DNA from: Dactylosporangium siamense
Lineage (GTDB): Bacteria > Actinomycetota > Actinomycetes > Mycobacteriales > Micromonosporaceae
DNA length: 64,000 bases
Direction: 5' to 3'
Assembly (NCBI RefSeq): GCF_016862795.1
Contig: NZ_BONQ01000062.1
Span: forward strand, 1-64,000
The notes beneath the pieces are model-generated. The model had not been told where the DNA came from. It saw only the letters and a program-made list of their open reading frames with translations, and searched no databases. Shown piece after piece: positions 33,214-42,999 of this stretch (its first letter is position 1; every line of letters starts with the position of its first letter). Position numbers and translations under genes: made by a program.

Positions 33214-34470
33214 TCAGGGCTGGAGCCACCAGGGGCTGGAGTATGCGAGGCCGAAGTCGTTGCAGGGGTGACCGTTGGGGCCGGGGCTCGGGTTGGGCTG
33301 GGTGGGGTCGGAGACGCGCAGCACCACCCAGTTGCCCATCGCCGCGTCCAGCGGCACCGTGAACCGCACGACCTGGTTGGCGACCGTGTCGATGACGTCG
33401 GCCACCGTGGGGGCCGTGACCCCGGGGCGCAGCACCTGCACGCGGATCGGCTTGCCGTCCCAGTCCGGGCCCCGGTTGAGGTCCAGGGCGAAGCGCACGT
33501 CACCCCTGGCGAGGGGCAGCACGCCGCCCATCCGCACGTCGTTGGCGGTGGCGTCGACCCGCAGGCCGGAGACCCGGGTGGCGAAGAACCGCCGGGCCCG
33601 CATCGCCTCCAGGACGCCGGCGCGGGTGTTCTGCGTCACCCACAGCCCGGTGCGGCCCTTGCCCTCGGGGAAGCCCCAGTCGGTGCCGTGCTCGTCGGAG
33701 ACGCCGCTGATGCCGGTCCGCCAGCCGGCGTTCAGGCACGCGTTGAGCGCCGACGTGCGTCCCTCCGACCACCCGTCGAAGAGGTAGTCGTCGCCGCGGT
33801 TGAACATCTCCAGGCTGACCATCGCGTCCCGGGCGGCGGCGGAGTAGGAGAAGTTGCCGAAGCGGGCGATCTCGCGGCCCGGATGGTTGAAGCTGGCCAC
33901 CCCGCCGTTGCCGACGATCCAGTTGTACAGGCCGCCCATGTTGCTCGAGCCGCCGAGATCGGTGAAGCCGTTGGTGAACCAGACGTTGACGTGGCCGAGC
34001 AGCGGGTGCGACCACTCGAAGCCGCGGATCGCGGTGTAGTTGCCGGGGTCGTCGGCGGCGTTGGCGAGGGCGCCGGTGCGGTCCCACTCCGACTTCGACA
34101 GGCCGCTGATGGAGAACAGCGTGGCGTGGTCGGTGAGCGCCGCGACGTCCAGCCCGGCCGAGCGCATCGAGGCGAAGGCCAGGTTGGGGTCGCCGTCGCC
34201 GTCGGACATGACGGTGTGGTTGTGCAGGTCGGCGTGGACCAGCGCGGTGCCGGCGGTGATCGCCGAGGCGCGGGCGGCACCGGTCAGCGCGGCCGGGCCG
34301 GCACCGACGGTGGCGGCGGTGCCGGTCTCCGCGCGTGCGGTCCGGCTCTCCGCGGCGTATGCGGAGCCGGGCGCGGCGAGCAGCAGCAGGCCGCCGGCGC
34401 CCGCCGCGAGCAGGCCCCGGCGGTCGACACCGTGGGAGTGGTCATCACCGTGGGAGTGGTCATGTGTCAT
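33214..34470 (-). CDS. Tat-exported PHP-domain (CehA/McbA-type) metallohydrolase
   Basis: A 418-residue exported protein. The N-terminus is unusual: a His/Asp-rich stretch (THDHSHGDDHSHG) precedes a twin-arginine signal (VDRRGLLAAGAGGLLLLAAP). The PHP domain follows with its metal ligands in HADLHNHTVMSDGDGD, LTDHATLFS, IRGFEWSHPLLGHVNVWF, ASFNHPGRE and GVSDEHGTDWG. PHP enzymes of this group hydrolyse phosphoesters or aromatic esters. A Tat signal implies folding with metal before export. The His-rich head comes from a tandem 18-bp repeat at 34429-34464 and could bind metal. It lies 74 nt downstream of the leader-like gene on the same strand and may belong to that operon. Confidence 0.9.
   Translation of the reverse strand: MTHDHSHGDDHSHGVDRRGLLAAGAGGLLLLAAPGSAYAAESRTARAETGTAATVGAGPAALTGAARASAITAGTALVHADLHNHTVMSDGDGDPNLAFASMRSAGLDVAALTDHATLFSISGLSKSEWDRTGALANAADDPGNYTAIRGFEWSHPLLGHVNVWFTNGFTDLGGSSNMGGLYNWIVGNGGVASFNHPGREIARFGNFSYSAAARDAMVSLEMFNRGDDYLFDGWSEGRTSALNACLNAGWRTGISGVSDEHGTDWGFPEGKGRTGLWVTQNTRAGVLEAMRARRFFATRVSGLRVDATANDVRMGGVLPLARGDVRFALDLNRGPDWDGKPIRVQVLRPGVTAPTVADVIDTVANQVVRFTVPLDAAMGNWVVLRVSDPTQPNPSPGPNGHPCNDFGLAYSSPWWLQP
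34429..34464 (-). repeat. Two tandem 18-bp units encoding a His-rich motif
   Basis: ACCGTGGGAGTGGTCATC/G is repeated twice (plus strand) and, read on the minus strand, gives two copies of DHSHG near the N-terminus of the PHP hydrolase. Confidence 0.85.
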
Positions 34471-34544
34471 GCCTCACAGCCAACGCCACCCGGCGCAACG
34501 CGTCGATACACGTTGATGTCCGCCAGCTGAAATCCGTTCACATT

Positions 34545-35834
34545 TCAGCGGGTGCGGCGGTCCAGCCAGCCGTCGCCGTTGAGGTCCTCGTACCGCTGGT
34601 CCATCACGCCGTCGTCGTTGGTGTCGAGCTCGGAGGAGTTGATGAGGCCGTCCCGGTCCGTGTCGTGCCCGACGAAGTCGGCCCGGCCGTCACCGTCGGC
34701 GTCCACCACGATGTCGACGCCGCCGTCGGCCCGGTTCACGTACGTGTGCTGGTCCCACTTCCCGTCGCCGTCCCAGTCGACCCTGGTGTGGTAGCCGTCG
34801 GTGGGCGCCTGCCCGACACCGCCGCCGACGCCGTGCTGCAGCGCGCCGGCCAGGCCACCGGTGACGCCGTGGCCACCCTCGGCGCCGGGCGGCGGCGCGA
34901 CCGGGGAGCCCCCGCGGGCGGCCTCGAGCCCGTCCAGGGCACCACCGATGCCGTGCCGGCCACTGCCCGCCCCGCCGTCGGCCGACCCGAGCCCGGCGGA
35001 GCCCTCGCCCTGGCCGAGGCCGGCGGAGCCGTCGCCCTGGCCGAGGCCGGCGGTGCTGGAGCGGTACACGGTGCCCTGGCTGCTGGAGTGGACCTCCGTG
35101 ACGTGGCCCGTGACGCCGTGTCCCTGGGCGGTGTACGGGTCCGCCTCGGCCAGCCCCGCGCCCCCGGACGCCTGCGGGTCGGGTGCCTCGGCGATGCCCG
35201 CGCTGCCCTCGCCGCCGTACCCCGCGGACGCGTAAACGCGCGGCCCGCCCTCCGGCGCCTCGGCCAGACCGGCGCTGCCCGCGCCGCCCTGCGCCTCGTC
35301 GAGCCCCTCGCTGCCGTAGCCGCCGCTGCGGGCGTCCGCGATCCCCGCGGACGCGGACGCCCCGCCGGGACCGGCGTGCGCCTCGACCCCGCCGGCGGAG
35401 GCGTGCGCACCAACCCCTTGCGCACCATGCTCGACGGCGCCGTGGATGTGCCCGGCGAGGCCGCCCTGATGGGAGGGCTCGACGGCGGCGTGCCGCCCGC
35501 CGGACTGCTCCAGCGCGCCCAGCCCCCGGGCCGCGCTCTGCCCGGGGCCCGCACCGTGCCCGGCGGTGTCGCCCAGGCCCTGGCCGTGGCCGTGGACGAC
35601 GTCGCCGATGCCCGAACCGATCGAGGAGAACAGGCCGAACATGCTGGCCTTGCTCGTGCGCTGCTCGACCCGGGACTGCCCGCCATCGCCGCCGCCGACC
35701 TGTGCCTGGAGCAGCTCCAGCTCATCGGCGCTCAGCTGGTACCCGGCGAGCGCGCCCGCCGGGTCGGCGGCCAGGCGGGCCTGGAAGCCGGGGTCGGTCA
35801 GCAGTCGCTCGAGTACGTCGTCGAAGTCGCTCAT
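34545..35834 (-). CDS. Leader-like (Nif11/NHLP-resembling) Gly-rich protein with Ca-binding loops
   Basis: A 429-residue protein in three parts. Residues 1-50 (FDDVLERLLTDPGFQARLAA then LAGYQLSADELELLQAQVGG) resemble Nif11/NHLP-type RiPP leaders, including a helical DPxFxxxLxxDP segment and a double-Gly end. Residues about 50-345 are Gly/Ala/Ser/His-rich with short repeats (SAGLGQGEG, SAGIAEAP). The last about 75 residues carry four or five Asp-rich loops (DWDGDGKWD, DADGDGRAD, DTDRDGLIN, DTNDDGVMD, DLNGDGWLD), like EF-hand or thrombospondin type 3 Ca loops. There is no Sec signal. The operon also encodes an M50 protease with a PqqD-like domain, so this is the likely substrate. An IniB-type N-terminus is the main alternative reading. 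Confidence 0.75.
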   Translation of the reverse strand: MSDFDDVLERLLTDPGFQARLAADPAGALAGYQLSADELELLQAQVGGGDGGQSRVEQRTSKASMFGLFSSIGSGIGDVVHGHGQGLGDTAGHGAGPGQSAARGLGALEQSGGRHAAVEPSHQGGLAGHIHGAVEHGAQGVGAHASAGGVEAHAGPGGASASAGIADARSGGYGSEGLDEAQGGAGSAGLAEAPEGGPRVYASAGYGGEGSAGIAEAPDPQASGGAGLAEADPYTAQGHGVTGHVTEVHSSSQGTVYRSSTAGLGQGDGSAGLGQGEGSAGLGSADGGAGSGRHGIGGALDGLEAARGGSPVAPPPGAEGGHGVTGGLAGALQHGVGGGVGQAPTDGYHTRVDWDGDGKWDQHTYVNRADGGVDIVVDADGDGRADFVGHDTDRDGLINSSELDTNDDGVMDQRYEDLNGDGWLDRRTR

Positions 35835-35861
35835 CGGAACAGTCCCCCAGGTTGGCGTCGG

Positions 35862-36077
35862 TCAGTCGAGCTCGGGCATCGGCACGGGCTGCGGACGCGG
35901 ACGGCAGGTGCCGCATTGCACGGCGTCCTCCACGACCAGGCCCTCGGCCCGGCCGCGACTCTGCGAACGGTGCACCTCCAGCAGGTACGGGCCGAACTTC
36001 GCGTGGTCCTCACACAACCCACGCGCGCAGAACCGGCACGACCCCCGCGCCGCCTTGGCGCAGAACCAACAAAGCAC
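35862..36077 (-). CDS. Small Cys-rich zinc-finger protein
   Basis: A 71-residue protein with eight possible zinc ligands: Cys3, Cys6, Cys14, Cys17, Cys22, His25, Cys55 and Cys58. The spacing (CxxC-x7-CxxC-x4-CxxH, later CxxC) recalls the DUF2180/B-box-like zinc fingers of actinobacteria, two zinc sites in all. The GTG start has AAGGGAG at 7 nt. It lies 12 nt after the M50 protease gene and 27 nt before the leader-like gene on the same strand, so it is the middle cistron of a three-gene unit. It could be an adaptor or chaperone between protease and substrate, but nothing in the sequence proves this. Confidence 0.8.
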   Translation of the reverse strand: MLCWFCAKAARGSCRFCARGLCEDHAKFGPYLLEVHRSQSRGRAEGLVVEDAVQCGTCRPRPQPVPMPELD

Positions 36078-36089
36078 GTTCGAGCTCCC

Positions 36090-39000
36090 TTAACCGACGA
36101 TGCATTGCGAGTAGTAGGTGACAGTGATCGATGCGGAGCCGGCGTTGCCCGCGGGGTCCGTCGCCGTCGCCGTGACGACGATGGTCGTGTCGGCCCGGAG
36201 GTTCACCCCACCGTAACTGGCGGAGAACGTCTTGCCGTCGCCGTTGTACTTCGCCGAACCGCTGCCCACCCTGGCGCTGATCGAGACCTTCAGCGTCGAG
36301 GTGGGGTCGACGGAGTCCACCGCGTACACCGTCAGCGGCACGGTGCTCGGGCCGCCGTACTTGCATCCGGGCGGATAGATGTAGTTCTGCTTCGGGTCCG
36401 TGAAGGTCAGCCGGACCGTCGGCTTGGTGGTGTCCCGCGGCGGCGGCGCTGTGGTGGTGGTCGGTGGCGGAGGGCCGGCGGTCGTCCGGGTCGGACCGGG
36501 CGTCTTCGTCTTCGTCGGGGTGGTGCCCGGCGTGGCGGACGCGGACGGCGACGCGCTGTCCGAGACCGACGGCGACGCGGACGGCGACTCCGACGGCGTG
36601 TCCGACGGTGTCGGCTGCACGGTCGGCGTGCCACCGGGCTTCGGCAGCGCGACCCCGTCGCCGCAGGTAAGGTCCGCCGACGGGTCCACCGTGACGGCCG
36701 AGCCGCCCTGGGTGACCACGCCGGAGGCGACCTCCGGCGACCCGTTGCCCGCGGCCAGCGCGAACCTGGCCCGCCCGTCGTTGACGATCTGATCGCCGGC
36801 GCCGGTGACCGTGAGCTTGAGCGGGTCGAAGGCGGTCGTGGTGCTGGTGGTGTCGACCAGGGTCCGGCCGGAGCGCAGCAGCAACGCGCCGGTGGGCTGG
36901 ATCGGGCGGCGGTCGACCGAGCTGACCAGTTCGCCGACGTCGAGGCGGGAGCCCGCGCACAGGACCGTGACGCTGCCGCCGCGGAAGGTCATCGTGGCCG
37001 TCGAGCGGTCCGCGACGGTGACGGTGTCGCCCTGCTCGACGTACATCTTGCCGTCGCGGCGCAGCGTGCGGTCCTCGCCGTTGATCCGGACCGTGGCCTG
37101 TCCCCGGGTGACGGTGATGAGGGCCCGGTCGGTCGGCATCTCCGCCCACACGGGCGCGGAGAAGAGGTTGCTGCCGGTCAGGAAGATCGCGAACAGCAGC
37201 AGCAGCACCAGCAGCCACCACAGTTTGCGTTCGAAGCGCTTGTCGATGGACTCGTCGGTCTTGCCGTAGACGCCGGGCGGCGCCGCGAGGGGCGGGTACA
37301 CCGCCGGCGGGTGGGCGCCCGAGGACGGCGCGCGCCCCCCGGCGACCGGGCCGTGCGGCGCGGGACCGCCGATGAGCAGCGGCAGCCCGGCGACGGCGGG
37401 CAGCACCCAGACCCGGGCGGCGGAACGGGCGGTGGCGACCTGGCCGGGCGGGTCGTCGCCGTACGGTCCGATCATCGCGCCGCGGCCGAGCTGGACGCCC
37501 TCGGGCAGCAGCAGCGAGCCGGAGGCGACGACGATCGCGTCGGCGCCGCTGCGCAGGTGCACCGGCTGGCCCGGCACCAGCTGCGCGGGCTGGGCGCGGG
37601 TCATGAGCCCGAGGCGGTCCTCCGGGCCGAGGCCGGACAGCGCCGGCGCCTCCGCGAGCAGGGCCTCCAGCTCGGCCCACTCCACCGGCGGCGGGCCGGA
37701 CAGCGGGCCGACGGCGGCGGCGACCGTCGACGGCGGGATGGCCAGGAGGGTCGTGCCGGCGGTCAGCCAGCCGAGCGCGGCCGGCGCGCCGGTGAGCGCG
37801 TTGGCGAGGCCGACGACGCCGCCCTTGCCGACGCGTTCCCGCACGGTGCCGGTCGGGTCGCCGGGACGGCGCGCTTCCAGGGCGCCGTTGACGACGACGT
37901 ACACCGACTGCTGCGCGGCACCGGCGAAGACCAGCTGCTCACCGGTGCGCGGGTGCACCCACCGGGCCTGTTCGGCGAGCTTGGCGAGCGCGGCCGGCGG
38001 CAGGTCGGCGAGGCCCGAGCCGCGCAGGGCGGCGAGCCGGCGCGGCTCGTCCCGGGACAGCTTGCGCTCCCCGAGCCGGTCCCGGACCCGCCGGCCACGC
38101 CGGCGCAGCCAGGAGAACAGCAGGTACACCAGTGGGGCGAGCAGCCCGGCGACGATGACGGCGAGCAGCGCCCGGGCCAGCCAGCCGGCGTTCCACAGGC
38201 CGGTGACGACGCCCGCGACCCGGTCGGTGTAGATCCGGTAGATCAGGTTCACCGCGATGGCGAGCCAGACGACGGCGAGCATGCCGTACAGGGCGACGAG
38301 GCGGCCCTCCCGGTCGAGCTCGCCGAAGCGGGGCGGGCGCCGGCGCAGGCGGGCGAGGACCCAGGCCAGGCCGCGGGCCCGCAGGTTGGGCACCTCGAGC
38401 CAGTCCATGAGCAGGTAGTAGCCGTCGAGGGCCATGAACGGGTTCAGGTTGAACAGCGCGTTGAGGTACCACGCGAACGCCAGCTTGAACGTCCACGGCT
38501 GCAGCTCGGGGTAGAACAGCCCGACCAGCTGGCAGGCACCGGCGAGGACCAGGCCGGTGGCCGGTCCGGCGACGGTGGTCACGATCCGGGCCCGCCGGCC
38601 GGCCATCCACACGTCGGTGGTGTCGACGAACACGGACGGGATCCCGAAGTACACCAGGAAACCGGCGACCGGAACCTTGCGGCCGGCGTGTTTGGCCCCC
38701 AGCGCGTGCCCGAGCTCATGGCAGGCCAGCGCGACCACATTGAGGCCGAGCAGCACCAGGGCACCGGTGAAGTACGAGTCCTGGGTCAGGAACACCGACT
38801 GGTCGGCGCGGAACCAGTTGAAGACGAACACGCCGAGCCCGGCGAGGGCGACCAGGCCCGCGAGCACGGCGACGATCCGGGTGAAGAACAGCCGGCCGCC
38901 GGCCTTGTAGAGGAACGTGACGACCGGGTCGACGCGGGCGATGACGACCCGGCGGCCCTGCGCGGTCGCGAGGAGCGCCTTGCCGAGCCGGATCGGCCAC

Positions 39001-39440
39001 GGCCGCCGGTGCACCCGCTGCAGCCGGTGGAACGCGTCGACGGGCAGCTCGTGGAGCATGCGGTTGCCGGCGAGGTCGGCGACGACCCGGGTGACCTGGT
39101 CGGGCGCGAGCCGCCCGGAGATGCGGGCGAAGTCGGCGACGAGCCGCGCGACGGTGCGGCTGCCGTCCATCAGCTGCGCCAGGCTCCACTCGTCGGGCGT
39201 GAGCCGCAGGTAGCAGGCCTCGCCGCGGTCGGGCGAGCGCACCATCACGTAGTCGACGCCGCGGGCCGACGTCAGGGTGACCGCCTCGACCTCCGCGCGG
39301 AGGACCGGACGGGCACGAGCAGGGTTGAGCCGGTCCGTGACGGCCTGCCACAGACCTGAGTCGGCTGGGGCAACGGGGACCCCAGGGGCGCGCCCGGCGA
39401 GGGCCTCCCAGACACTGATGCGCGTCTCGATGACGGCCAC
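36090..39440 (-). CDS. Multidomain membrane M50 peptidase (PqqD-like, cNMP-binding-like, FecR-like)
   Basis: A 1116-residue protein. A PqqD-like winged-helix region covers about residues 50-140 (YLRLTPDEWSLAQLMDGSRT). The M50 core follows: HELGH at 241-245, and LNPFMALDGYYLLMDW near 325 as the third-ligand motif, within several membrane helices, as in peptide zinc metalloproteases. Near 470-600 is a cyclic-nucleotide-binding-like barrel (GEQLVFAGAAQQSVYVVVNG); a more degenerate one follows to about 720. A further membrane segment (LWWLLVLLLLFAIFLTG) leads to a FecR-like domain (RGQATVRINGEDRTLRRDGK, GDTVTVADRSTATMTFRGGS). A Pro/Ser/Thr linker and an Ig-like C-terminus come last. GTG start with AGGAG at 5 nt. 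It probably binds, cleaves or exports the product of the downstream leader-like gene. Divergent from glpK. Confidence 0.88.
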   Translation of the reverse strand: MAVIETRISVWEALAGRAPGVPVAPADSGLWQAVTDRLNPARARPVLRAEVEAVTLTSARGVDYVMVRSPDRGEACYLRLTPDEWSLAQLMDGSRTVARLVADFARISGRLAPDQVTRVVADLAGNRMLHELPVDAFHRLQRVHRRPWPIRLGKALLATAQGRRVVIARVDPVVTFLYKAGGRLFFTRIVAVLAGLVALAGLGVFVFNWFRADQSVFLTQDSYFTGALVLLGLNVVALACHELGHALGAKHAGRKVPVAGFLVYFGIPSVFVDTTDVWMAGRRARIVTTVAGPATGLVLAGACQLVGLFYPELQPWTFKLAFAWYLNALFNLNPFMALDGYYLLMDWLEVPNLRARGLAWVLARLRRRPPRFGELDREGRLVALYGMLAVVWLAIAVNLIYRIYTDRVAGVVTGLWNAGWLARALLAVIVAGLLAPLVYLLFSWLRRRGRRVRDRLGERKLSRDEPRRLAALRGSGLADLPPAALAKLAEQARWVHPRTGEQLVFAGAAQQSVYVVVNGALEARRPGDPTGTVRERVGKGGVVGLANALTGAPAALGWLTAGTTLLAIPPSTVAAAVGPLSGPPPVEWAELEALLAEAPALSGLGPEDRLGLMTRAQPAQLVPGQPVHLRSGADAIVVASGSLLLPEGVQLGRGAMIGPYGDDPPGQVATARSAARVWVLPAVAGLPLLIGGPAPHGPVAGGRAPSSGAHPPAVYPPLAAPPGVYGKTDESIDKRFERKLWWLLVLLLLFAIFLTGSNLFSAPVWAEMPTDRALITVTRGQATVRINGEDRTLRRDGKMYVEQGDTVTVADRSTATMTFRGGSVTVLCAGSRLDVGELVSSVDRRPIQPTGALLLRSGRTLVDTTSTTTAFDPLKLTVTGAGDQIVNDGRARFALAAGNGSPEVASGVVTQGGSAVTVDPSADLTCGDGVALPKPGGTPTVQPTPSDTPSESPSASPSVSDSASPSASATPGTTPTKTKTPGPTRTTAGPPPPTTTTAPPPRDTTKPTVRLTFTDPKQNYIYPPGCKYGGPSTVPLTVYAVDSVDPTSTLKVSISARVGSGSAKYNGDGKTFSASYGGVNLRADTTIVVTATATDPAGNAGSASITVTYYSQCIVG

Positions 39441-39546
39441 GATCGCTCCTGATAGGGCCACTGTTCCGGCAGGCAGCGTAAGCCGCATCCGCCACCTCGG
39501 GAAGGTTCCGTCCCGAACGTGACAACTCTTCGGCGAAGATGGCACC

Positions 39547-41019
<1,473 letters not shown>

Positions 41020-41041
41020 CCCGCCGTTTTGTGGCCGAAGC

Positions 41042-41088
41042 AGAGATCCGGTGGGCGCCCCGCCAGGCGCACCACCGGATCTCTTTTT
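41042..41088 (+). terminator. Intrinsic terminator of glpK
   Basis: AGAGATCCGGTGG pairs perfectly with CCACCGGATCTCT (13 bp) around a 17-nt loop and is followed by a T run. It also lies just past the 3' end of the convergent protease gene. Confidence 0.92.
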
Positions 41089-41112
41089 CTGGAGGGGAAA
41101 CCAGTCTGCGGG

Positions 41113-42999
41113 TCAGCTCAGCAGGCGCTGGGCGACGGTCTTCGCGGTGTTGCTGCTGATGGCGAACCCGACGCCGATGTTGCCGGCGGTGTTGCCCGAG
41201 GTCGCGATGGCGGTGTTGATGCCGACCAGCTGACCCGCGGTGTTGACCAGGGCGCCGCCGGAGTTGCCGGGGTTGATGGCGGCGTCGGTCTGGATCGCGC
41301 CGGTGATGTTCGCGGCGGCGGACTGGCCGTCCTCACCCTCGTCGATCGTGCGGTTGACGGCGCTGACGATGCCGGCGGTGACCGACCCGTCGAGCCCGAG
41401 CGGGCTGCCGACGGCGAGCACCGTGTCGCCGACCTTCACGGTGGAGCTGTCACCGAACGCGAGCGGCGTGTACGTCCCGCCGCCCACGATCTTGATCACG
41501 GCGAGATCGCTGGTGGGCTCGGTGCCGACGATCTTCGCCTGGACGCTCTGCCCGTTGGAGAACGTGACCTGCACCGTCGTCCCCCGGGCCGTCGCGACCA
41601 CGTGGTTGTTGGTGAGGATCGCCCCGTCGTCGGTGATGACGACCCCGGACCCGACGGCGTTGCCGGTGCTGATCGACACCACGCTGGGCAGCACCCGCGC
41701 CGCCACGTCGGACAGGGTCGTCGTCGCACCCGCGGCGGAGCCGGACGAGTTCGTCGCGCTCACCACCGTGTTGGACTTGTCGGGCCGCAGCTCCAGGGCC
41801 GCCAGCCCGCCGCCGAACGCCGACACCGCCGACAACCCGACCGCCGCGACGATCGCGGCCACGGCGAGCCCGACCCGGCTGCGCCTGCGCACCGCCGGCG
41901 TCACGAACACCGAACCCGGCTGTGGCTGCGGCGCCCACTGCGGCGGCCGTTGCATGTGCGGCACGTGCGGCGGCAGTTGCGCCGTCGGCAGGTGCGGCTG
42001 GTCCTGCCCGGCACCGGCCGCGGCGGCCCAGGCCCGAGGGTCGTGCCCACCCGTCCCGGCGGCGTGCATCCCACTCGGCCCGGCGGCATGAAGGTTCCCG
42101 GGCTGCCCGGCGGGGTGAAGAGGTCCGGCCTGCCCGGCCGGGTGCAGGGGTCCGGGCTGTCCGGCCGCGGCGTGCGTTCCTGGCTGCCCGGCGGCGTGGA
42201 GGTTCCCGGGCTGTCCGGCCGGGTGCAGAGGTCCGGGCTGTCCGGTCGCGGCGTGCGTCCCGGGCTGCCCGGCGGCGTGGAGGGGGCCGGGCTGCGGAGC
42301 GGTGTGCTGCGACGCGGGCCAGGTCTGGCCGGAGCCCTCGGCGGCGCCCCGGAAGTCTTGAGTCGCGGCCATGCCGTGCCGCGCGGCGGGCCCGGCGTCG
42401 CCCGCGGCGGGGGTGGCGTGCTGCGCGGTGGGCCAGGTGGCGGAGGGCTCGGCACGCTGGTCGGCGGTGCGGGCACCGGCGGCGGAGGCGGAGGGGTTCG
42501 TCGGCCAGGCGTGCGGCGCCTCGTGCCACGCCGGCTCGGCCGGCGTCGTGGCGGGCGGCATCGCGACGGCTGGCACTGCGGTGGTCGGCGTCACGAACTG
42601 CGGGGTGGCCGGCTGCATGGCCGGCAGGGCGGCCAGCGGTGTGGCCGGCGCCGCGGTGCCGGCGGCCTGCATGTCCGACGTGGTGTCCAGGTGCGCGGCC
42701 GGGTCCACGGACGCGGCGGCGGACTGCGCGGCCGGCGTCGTTTCCGACGTGGTGACCGGCTGCGCGGCCGGGTCAACGGACGCAGCGGCGGGCTGCGTCG
42801 TTTCCGACGTGGTGACCAGCTCGGCGGCCGGGTCCACGGACGCGGCGGCCGGTGCGGTGCCCGGCGGGGTCACCGGCGCGGTGGCCGGCTGTTCGGCGGG
42901 CGTGCTGTCGGCCGGCGTGGTGGTCGGCTGTGCGGCCGGGCTCGACGCCCGACCCTGCTGGTCGGCTGGGTCCGGCGCCCATCCCTGCTGTTCGCTCAT
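41113..42999 (-). CDS. HtrA-like membrane serine protease without PDZ
   Basis: A 628-residue S1C protease. About 370 residues of Pro/Ala/Thr/Gln-rich sequence, with internal repeats, should be cytoplasmic. One membrane segment follows (VGLAVAAIVAAVGLSAVSAF, near 377-396). The chymotrypsin-like domain outside the membrane has His (LTNNHVVA, near 465), Asp (TSDLAVIKI, near 499) and Ser (NPGNSGGALV, near 580). The protein stops right after the protease domain, so the PDZ domain of typical DegP/PepD is absent. The ATG overlaps the histidine kinase stop (ATGA), so the two are coupled: the two-component system probably senses envelope damage. GTG/ATG alternatives are not needed. Confidence 0.93.
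   Translation of the reverse strand: MSEQQGWAPDPADQQGRASSPAAQPTTTPADSTPAEQPATAPVTPPGTAPAAASVDPAAELVTTSETTQPAAASVDPAAQPVTTSETTPAAQSAAASVDPAAHLDTTSDMQAAGTAAPATPLAALPAMQPATPQFVTPTTAVPAVAMPPATTPAEPAWHEAPHAWPTNPSASAAGARTADQRAEPSATWPTAQHATPAAGDAGPAARHGMAATQDFRGAAEGSGQTWPASQHTAPQPGPLHAAGQPGTHAATGQPGPLHPAGQPGNLHAAGQPGTHAAAGQPGPLHPAGQAGPLHPAGQPGNLHAAGPSGMHAAGTGGHDPRAWAAAAGAGQDQPHLPTAQLPPHVPHMQRPPQWAPQPQPGSVFVTPAVRRRSRVGLAVAAIVAAVGLSAVSAFGGGLAALELRPDKSNTVVSATNSSGSAAGATTTLSDVAARVLPSVVSISTGNAVGSGVVITDDGAILTNNHVVATARGTTVQVTFSNGQSVQAKIVGTEPTSDLAVIKIVGGGTYTPLAFGDSSTVKVGDTVLAVGSPLGLDGSVTAGIVSAVNRTIDEGEDGQSAAANITGAIQTDAAINPGNSGGALVNTAGQLVGINTAIATSGNTAGNIGVGFAISSNTAKTVAQRLLS
42070..42300 (-). repeat. Pro/Gly-rich coding repeats in the HtrA-like gene
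   Basis: The words GQPGPLHPA, GQPGNLHAA and GQPGTHAA alternate for about 75 residues, encoded by 24-30 bp DNA repeats with alternating variants. This stretch lies in the disordered cytoplasmic part and could expand or shrink in steps of whole codons. Confidence 0.85.

Noticed and set aside
34335-39359. Long plus-strand open frame opposite the PHP, leader-like and M50 genes
   Set aside because: Same antisense artefact. The minus strand has clear domains and ribosome sites for each gene.
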